Shown here: positions 60,216-64,000 of the stretch, piece by piece | How positions within the stretch are numbered: position 1 is the stretch's first letter | How the letters are laid out: each line of letters opens with the position of its first letter | Origin: Crocinitomicaceae bacterium | GTDB taxonomy: Bacteria; Bacteroidota; Bacteroidia; Flavobacteriales_D; Crocinitomicaceae | Assembly: GCA_029254025.1 (NCBI GenBank) | Contig: JAQWYK010000034.1 | Location: 124,001 to 188,000 of the forward strand | Reading direction: 5' to 3' | DNA length: 64,000 bases | The notes under the pieces: generated by a model | What the model was told of the DNA's origin: nothing | What the model saw: only the letters and a program-made list of their open reading frames with translations | Databases searched by the model: none | Position numbers and translations under genes: made by a program

Positions 60216-60839
60216 CTAGTAAACAAAATTAACAGTCACCGTATCAAATGGTGTTGTAAAGACACTGTCCTGACCATAAATCTGTGTATTCGTAACCCAG
60301 TAATAGTAACTTGTATATGAATTCGCACCATTCGGGCAGATCACTGCTGTATCAACGGCACCGTAGTAGTATGAATTTCCAATTGGGCAACATTCAGCAC
60401 AATCTTCTTTTCCGCGATATTTAAACAATTTAAATTCATCAGAAGCCGATGCAGGTGACTGATTAAAAATCTGAAACCTCACCCACGACTTTGCAGTCAG
60501 CGACTGACTAGCATCATTGTCTTCATTAACCTCCAAGTTAGAAAAATAGATGATCTGCTCCTCTTCAAAATAATTGATCTTATCATATGTCAAACGCACT
60601 TTCTCAATACGCTCTCTGTCGATAACAAACTCGAAGACGCCATCCGAGCTTGTCGTGGCTGTTCCCACCTGGTCTTCCGATTCCCCTAACGGAGTCACAA
60701 ACAACTTCACTTTTACTCCAGGAGATGTAACAGTAAAGGTCGCATCACTGACCACTCCGTTTATTGTAAATTTCAACTCCTTTTTACGACAAAAAGTAAA
60801 AATCACTGCAACGGAAATCAACATAAATAAAATACGCAT
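60216..60839 (-). CDS. Putative lipoprotein with beta-rich domain
   Basis: From ATG 60839 the protein is 207 residues with a hydrophobic signal ending VAVIFTFC (Cys17) before KKELKFTI, which suggests a lipoprotein despite a weak lipobox. Two beta regions follow: one near 22-100 (FTINGVVSDATFTVTSP, VSSDGVFEFVI-like) resembling a carboxypeptidase-regulatory-like domain and one with a Cys-rich CAECCPIGNSYYYG loop. No function assigned. The -7 element at 60857-60864 lies only 3 bases beyond the alternative start at 60854, which supports the inner ATG. Confidence 0.7.
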   Translation of the reverse strand: MRILFMLISVAVIFTFCRKKELKFTINGVVSDATFTVTSPGVKVKLFVTPLGESEDQVGTATTSSDGVFEFVIDRERIEKVRLTYDKINYFEEEQIIYFSNLEVNEDNDASQSLTAKSWVRFQIFNQSPASASDEFKLFKYRGKEDCAECCPIGNSYYYGAVDTAVICPNGANSYTSYYYWVTNTQIYGQDSVFTTPFDTVTVNFVY

Positions 60840-60856
60840 AGCCTCCTTATTCATTT

Positions 60857-60864
60857 CAAATATA
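60857..60864 (-). promoter_or_regulatory. -7 element of the putative lipoprotein gene
   Basis: Minus-strand TATATTTG, predicted start near 60852, about 13 bases before ATG 60839. Confidence 0.5.
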
Positions 60865-61003
60865 GACTATTTCTGCCGAGAAACCCCGAAAAAAAGGAGA
60901 AGATTATAACACTGCTCCAATCTCCCCAAAAAACTTATACACACCCGTTCAAAACTTTCCGTAAATCTTGACTATGGTTTTTCAAACAATTGATTAAAAA
61001 CAT

Positions 61004-61011
61004 TATTTTTG
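61004..61011 (+). promoter_or_regulatory. -7 element of the fur-STAS-purA-ostA operon
   Basis: TATTTTTG, about 20 bases before ATG 61032. No good -33 element. Confidence 0.5.
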
Positions 61012-61031
61012 TTTCTTAATACTTATACGGT

Positions 61032-61484
61032 ATGGAAAACGTGCAGGCAACGGTCAAGAACATCTTTTCGGCCTACCTTGAAAAAAACGGACATAGAAAG
61101 ACTCCGGAGCGGTTTGCTATACTCGAAGAAATCTACAATTACGAAGGTCATTTTGATATCGAGTCGCTCTACATTAAAATGAAGAACCAGAACTATCGTG
61201 TGTCACGCGCTACACTCTACAACACAATAGAATTACTCTTGGCCTGTAACCTCGTAAGAAAGCATCAGTTCGGTAAAAACATTGCGCAATTCGAAAAAGC
61301 GCATGGCTACAAACAGCATGACCACATGATTTGTACCGATACGGGAGAATTAATTGAGTTTTGTGACCCCAGAATTCAAAACATCAAAGCCACGATAGAG
61401 GAAGTTTTTGGTGTAAAAATTCAACACCATTCACTATATTTTTATGGGGTTCGTAACGATAATAAAGAAGAATCCAACTCGTGA
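61032..61484 (+). CDS. Fur-family transcriptional regulator
   Basis: A 150-residue metalloregulator. The winged helix part (1-85) has [20 protein letters not shown] and [20 protein letters not shown]; the dimer domain has [20 protein letters not shown] with the metal-ligand His pair and Glu, and CDPRI. The C-terminal CxxC zinc site of some Fur proteins is absent, as in many Bacteroidota members. It may sense iron, zinc or peroxide; the target is not shown. It overlaps the STAS gene by four bases (GTGA). Confidence 0.93.
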   Translation: MENVQATVKNIFSAYLEKNGHRKTPERFAILEEIYNYEGHFDIESLYIKMKNQNYRVSRATLYNTIELLLACNLVRKHQFGKNIAQFEKAHGYKQHDHMICTDTGELIEFCDPRIQNIKATIEEVFGVKIQHHSLYFYGVRNDNKEESNS

Positions 61485-61840
61485 GTTTTACTTCGGAAAT
61501 AGCGATGCACCCGAAAGGTGTTGTTTGTTTTTCTTTCGCTGGGAAAATTATCGCACCAGACGATTTTGATGCAATCACAGCTCAGGCAGACAAGTTTTTT
61601 CAAGAAGGTTACAAACGAGTTATCATTGATATGTCGGACATAAGCTACATTAACAGCAGTGGCTTAAATTTGCTCGTTCGACTATTAACGAAAGTACGCA
61701 ATAAAGGGGGAGAATTAATTCTAATCTCACTATCTGAAAGTGTGGAGAAGCTTTTTTTCATAACCAAATTAACATCAATATTCACAATTTGTGCAACCAT
61801 ACAGGAAGCACAAAACATTTTTAATGCACAAGAGGCATGA
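61481..61840 (+). CDS. STAS-domain anti-sigma factor antagonist-like protein
   Basis: A 119-residue single-domain protein with a GTG start overlapping the fur stop. The STAS core [20 protein letters not shown] holds the Ser at the position phosphorylated in SpoIIAA-like antagonists, and the C-terminal [19 protein letters not shown] matches the family. No cognate RsbW-type kinase or sigma-B is encoded in the window, so the partner is unknown. It overlaps purA by four bases (ATGA). Confidence 0.88.
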   Translation: MSFTSEIAMHPKGVVCFSFAGKIIAPDDFDAITAQADKFFQEGYKRVIIDMSDISYINSSGLNLLVRLLTKVRNKGGELILISLSESVEKLFFITKLTSIFTICATIQEAQNIFNAQEA

Positions 61841-63114
61841 ACAAAGTAGACGTTTTATTAGGCTTACAATGGGGAGACGAAGGAAAAGGGAAAATCGTAG
61901 ATGTTCTCACTCCCAAATACGACATTATCGCGCGCTTCCAAGGAGGTCCTAACGCTGGGCATACGCTCGAATTTGATGGCATCAAACACGTGCTTCACAC
62001 TATCCCTTCTGGAATTTTCCGAGAAGACACCCTCAATGTAGTTGGAAACGGAGTAGTGATTGACCCTGTAATATTCCAACGGGAAATTGAAAAGTTAGCG
62101 CCGTTTAATATTGATGTAAAAAGTCGGTTACTCATTTCAAACAAAGCACACTTAATATTGCCAACGCACCGCTTGCTAGACGCAGCTTCTGAACAAGCAA
62201 AAGGCAAATCAAAAATCGGTTCTACGCTAAAAGGAATTGGTCCTACTTACATGGACAAAACTGGTAGAAATGGTCTTCGAATAGGTGATATTTTCACACC
62301 TAATTTCAAAGAAAAATATGACCAATTGGTGGAAAAACATGTCGGAATCCTTAGCCATCATGACAATTTTGAATATGACCTTCCAGAACTTGAGCCAGCT
62401 TTCTTCGAAGGAATTGAACTTTTAAAGAAGCTTACTACTATTGACAGTGAGCACTATATAAATAATGCACTAAAAGAGGGTAAAACAATACTCGCTGAAG
62501 GAGCTCAAGGAACACTTTTAGATATTGATTTTGGAAGCTATCCATTCGTTACTTCGTCCAATACTATAACTGCTGGAACATGCACCGGACTTGGAGTTGC
62601 GCCAACACGCATCGGTAATGTGATTGGTATTTTTAAGGCGTATTGTACGCGTGTTGGTAGCGGGCCGTTCCCAACAGAGCTACATGATGAAATAGGTGAA
62701 AAAATTCGCAAGGAAGGATTCGAATTTGGAGCAACAACCGGAAGACCAAGAAGATGTGGATGGATTGACCTACCTTCCTTGAAATACGCAATCATGATCA
62801 ACGGAGCTACTGAACTTTCTATGATGAAATCCGATGTACTTGATACTTTTGAAACGATCAAAGTTTGTACACATTACGAAATTGAAGGCAAGAAAATTGA
62901 TTATTTACCGTTTGACATCAAAGATGTGGAGGTAACTCCTATCTACGAAGAGGTAAAAGGATGGAATTGTGACTTAACGAAATTGACTTTCTTCGAAGAT
63001 GCTCCACAAGAACTAAAAGACTATGTAACGTATCTTGAGAAACATCTTGAAGTTCCAATTACAACAGTTTCAGTTGGTCCCGATAGAACTCAAACATTAA
63101 TCAATAAACATTAA
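61837..63114 (+). CDS. purA: Adenylosuccinate synthetase
   Basis: A 425-residue PurA, which joins IMP and aspartate with GTP on the way to AMP. The GTP P-loop and IMP site GLQWGDEGKGKIVDVL, the IMP segment GGPNAGHTLEFDG, and AEGAQGTLLDIDFGSYPFVT are all clear. Length is normal. The gene is within the fur-STAS-purA-ostA operon and abuts the OstA-like gene. Confidence 0.98.
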   Translation: MNKVDVLLGLQWGDEGKGKIVDVLTPKYDIIARFQGGPNAGHTLEFDGIKHVLHTIPSGIFREDTLNVVGNGVVIDPVIFQREIEKLAPFNIDVKSRLLISNKAHLILPTHRLLDAASEQAKGKSKIGSTLKGIGPTYMDKTGRNGLRIGDIFTPNFKEKYDQLVEKHVGILSHHDNFEYDLPELEPAFFEGIELLKKLTTIDSEHYINNALKEGKTILAEGAQGTLLDIDFGSYPFVTSSNTITAGTCTGLGVAPTRIGNVIGIFKAYCTRVGSGPFPTELHDEIGEKIRKEGFEFGATTGRPRRCGWIDLPSLKYAIMINGATELSMMKSDVLDTFETIKVCTHYEIEGKKIDYLPFDIKDVEVTPIYEEVKGWNCDLTKLTFFEDAPQELKDYVTYLEKHLEVPITTVSVGPDRTQTLINKH

Positions 63115-64000
63115 TTGCAGACATCTGTCAACATATCAAAAATTGCGCTTGTCCTGATAAGCGCATTTTTTTTGTGGGACAATTCCTTGGCGCAAATCGA
63201 CTCACTAGAGCTCGTTGAAGGAGTGGACAAGCTTATCCTGCAGGGTAAAAGTGGGCGATATTTACTCAAGGGCAACGTAGTCATTAAACAAAATAATGAC
63301 CGAATGTACTGCGATTCTGCTTATTACTATTACAGAAAAAAAGAGGTGTACGCCTATGGGAAAGTACATCTCAATAAAAAAGACACCTTGAACTTGTATT
63401 GCGATTCCTTGTTTTTCAACATGAAAACGGAATATGCTAAACTATGGGGAAACGTACGATTGAGAGACAATGAATACCGGCTGAGCACAGACTCTATGGA
63501 CTACGATGCTAAACTTGATCGCGGAGTATATAAAAACGGCGGTATCATCACGAACATTGTTTCTGATGAACGGCTAACAAGCAAAGTGGGATACTTCTAT
63601 CCGAAGTCAAAAGACTTCTTTTTCAGAAGCGACGTTATGTACACATCGAATGAATACAAGGTAACTACAGACACCCTTCAATTCAATGGGAGAAAAAAAA
63701 GAGCCTATTTCTTTGGCCCGACAGACATCATGAGTCAAGACGCTAAAATGTATTGTGAAAGTGGCTGGTATGATGTAAACAAAGAAGAAGGAGTCCTTCA
63801 AAAGAACGCATCCATATTGCGGGACCAAGAAACTATTTTCGCGGACAGCCTGTACTACAATAGTCCTAATGGTTTGTCAATTGGTCAGGGTAACGTCTTG
63901 ATTCGAGATAGCTCACAGCACATCGAGTTTTCAGGAGACTATGCGCGCAGCTCAGAAAAAGAGCGTGTAGCACTTATCACCGGAAAAGCGCTTGTAAAAC
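63115..64000 (+). CDS. OstA/LptA-like exported protein (partial, runs off the end)
   Basis: A frame begins at TTG 63115, immediately after the purA stop, and stays open to the last base (295 codons visible, incomplete). It opens with a signal peptide (about 1-27, LVLISAFFLWDNSLAQ) and then many short beta strands in the OstA/LptA style: KLILQGKSGRYLLKGNVVIK, MYCDSAYYYYRKKEVYAYG and YAKLWGNVRLRDNEYRLSTD. Such proteins form beta-jellyroll bridges carrying lipopolysaccharide across the periplasm. The true C-terminus lies past the window. TTG is unusual but no better start was seen. Confidence 0.85.
   Translation, partial: MQTSVNISKIALVLISAFFLWDNSLAQIDSLELVEGVDKLILQGKSGRYLLKGNVVIKQNNDRMYCDSAYYYYRKKEVYAYGKVHLNKKDTLNLYCDSLFFNMKTEYAKLWGNVRLRDNEYRLSTDSMDYDAKLDRGVYKNGGIITNIVSDERLTSKVGYFYPKSKDFFFRSDVMYTSNEYKVTTDTLQFNGRKKRAYFFGPTDIMSQDAKMYCESGWYDVNKEEGVLQKNASILRDQETIFADSLYYNSPNGLSIGQGNVLIRDSSQHIEFSGDYARSSEKERVALITGKALVK

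Noticed and set aside
1-64000. CRISPR arrays, insertion sequences, prophage or plasmid origin
   Set aside because: No regular repeat-spacer series, transposase, integrase, terminal inverted repeat or phage gene was found; the gene content is chromosomal housekeeping and envelope functions.

Overview
The window is AT-rich chromosomal DNA from a member of the Bacteroidota, most likely the Flavobacteriales and close to Crocinitomicaceae/Fluviicola-type bacteria. The evidence is the repeated promoter element TAnnTTTG (the Bacteroidota -7 element, sometimes with TTTG or TTG about 17-21 bases upstream), the general lack of Shine-Dalgarno sequences, a PorT homologue and a secreted enzyme with a type IX secretion-like tail, Bacteroidota gene neighbourhoods (nusB-DUF1573-yajC, lemA-htpX, fur-STAS-purA-ostA), leucine dehydrogenase, and lipoproteins ending in a short lipobox. 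No phage, insertion sequence, CRISPR array or integrase was seen. Genes are dense and three convergent pairs share stop-codon bases.

Layout. 1-786: the tail of a cysteine-rich protein, then a protein-tyrosine-phosphatase-like gene cut by an in-frame stop. 861-2181: a CLC-type channel/antiporter gene preceded on the minus strand by what reads as a fluoride riboswitch, so it is probably a CLC-F fluoride exporter. 2184-2923: rplU-rpmA with promoter and terminator. 2933-8487: transport and membrane genes (EamA transporter, heavy-metal-binding-like lipoprotein, metallophosphoesterase, sterol-desaturase-like hydroxylase, a large membrane protein). 8673-13289: a four-gene two-component cluster (lone receiver, sigma-54 activator, CHASE3-like kinase, receiver-PAS kinase). 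13306-17116: dapD, TauE/SafE transporter, START-like protein and sodium:solute symporter. 17371-22413: tRNA-Met, a secreted sphingomyelinase-like phosphodiesterase, thioesterase, DUF2461 protein and a secreted GH16 glucanase.

22470-25035: an operon of a secreted protein, an ECF sigma factor and a membrane-anchored probable anti-sigma factor. 25120-28228: small protein, yajC, DUF1573, nusB, leucine dehydrogenase. 28325-32874: ABC half-transporter and uvrA. 32920-37324: OmpA-family protein, hemE and a DPP IV-like peptidase. 37595-41062: rplM-rpsI, rpsB-tsf, pyrH. 41114-45020: porT, an FAD dehydrogenase, a transglutaminase-like protein and a LysM glucosaminidase. 45218-49306: a conserved helical-repeat protein, a FadL-like outer-membrane protein and a Ser/Gly-rich lipoprotein. 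49448-52137: proS, an unknown protein, two identical tRNA-Glu genes and rpsT. 52435-54088: a second ECF sigma/membrane-protein pair. 54170-56539: a lipoprotein, then fatty-acid/phenylacetate-type beta-oxidation enzymes. 56626-60839: WYL regulator, MORN/YwqK-like lipoprotein, htpX, lemA, lipoprotein. 61032-64000: fur-like regulator, STAS protein, purA and a truncated OstA-like gene running off the end.

The strongest unexpected signals are the fluoride riboswitch/CLC-F unit, the stop-interrupted phosphatase, the compact four-gene phosphorelay, and the two ECF sigma modules with unrecognised partner proteins. Most housekeeping calls rest on clear family motifs; the functions of about ten hypothetical proteins remain open.
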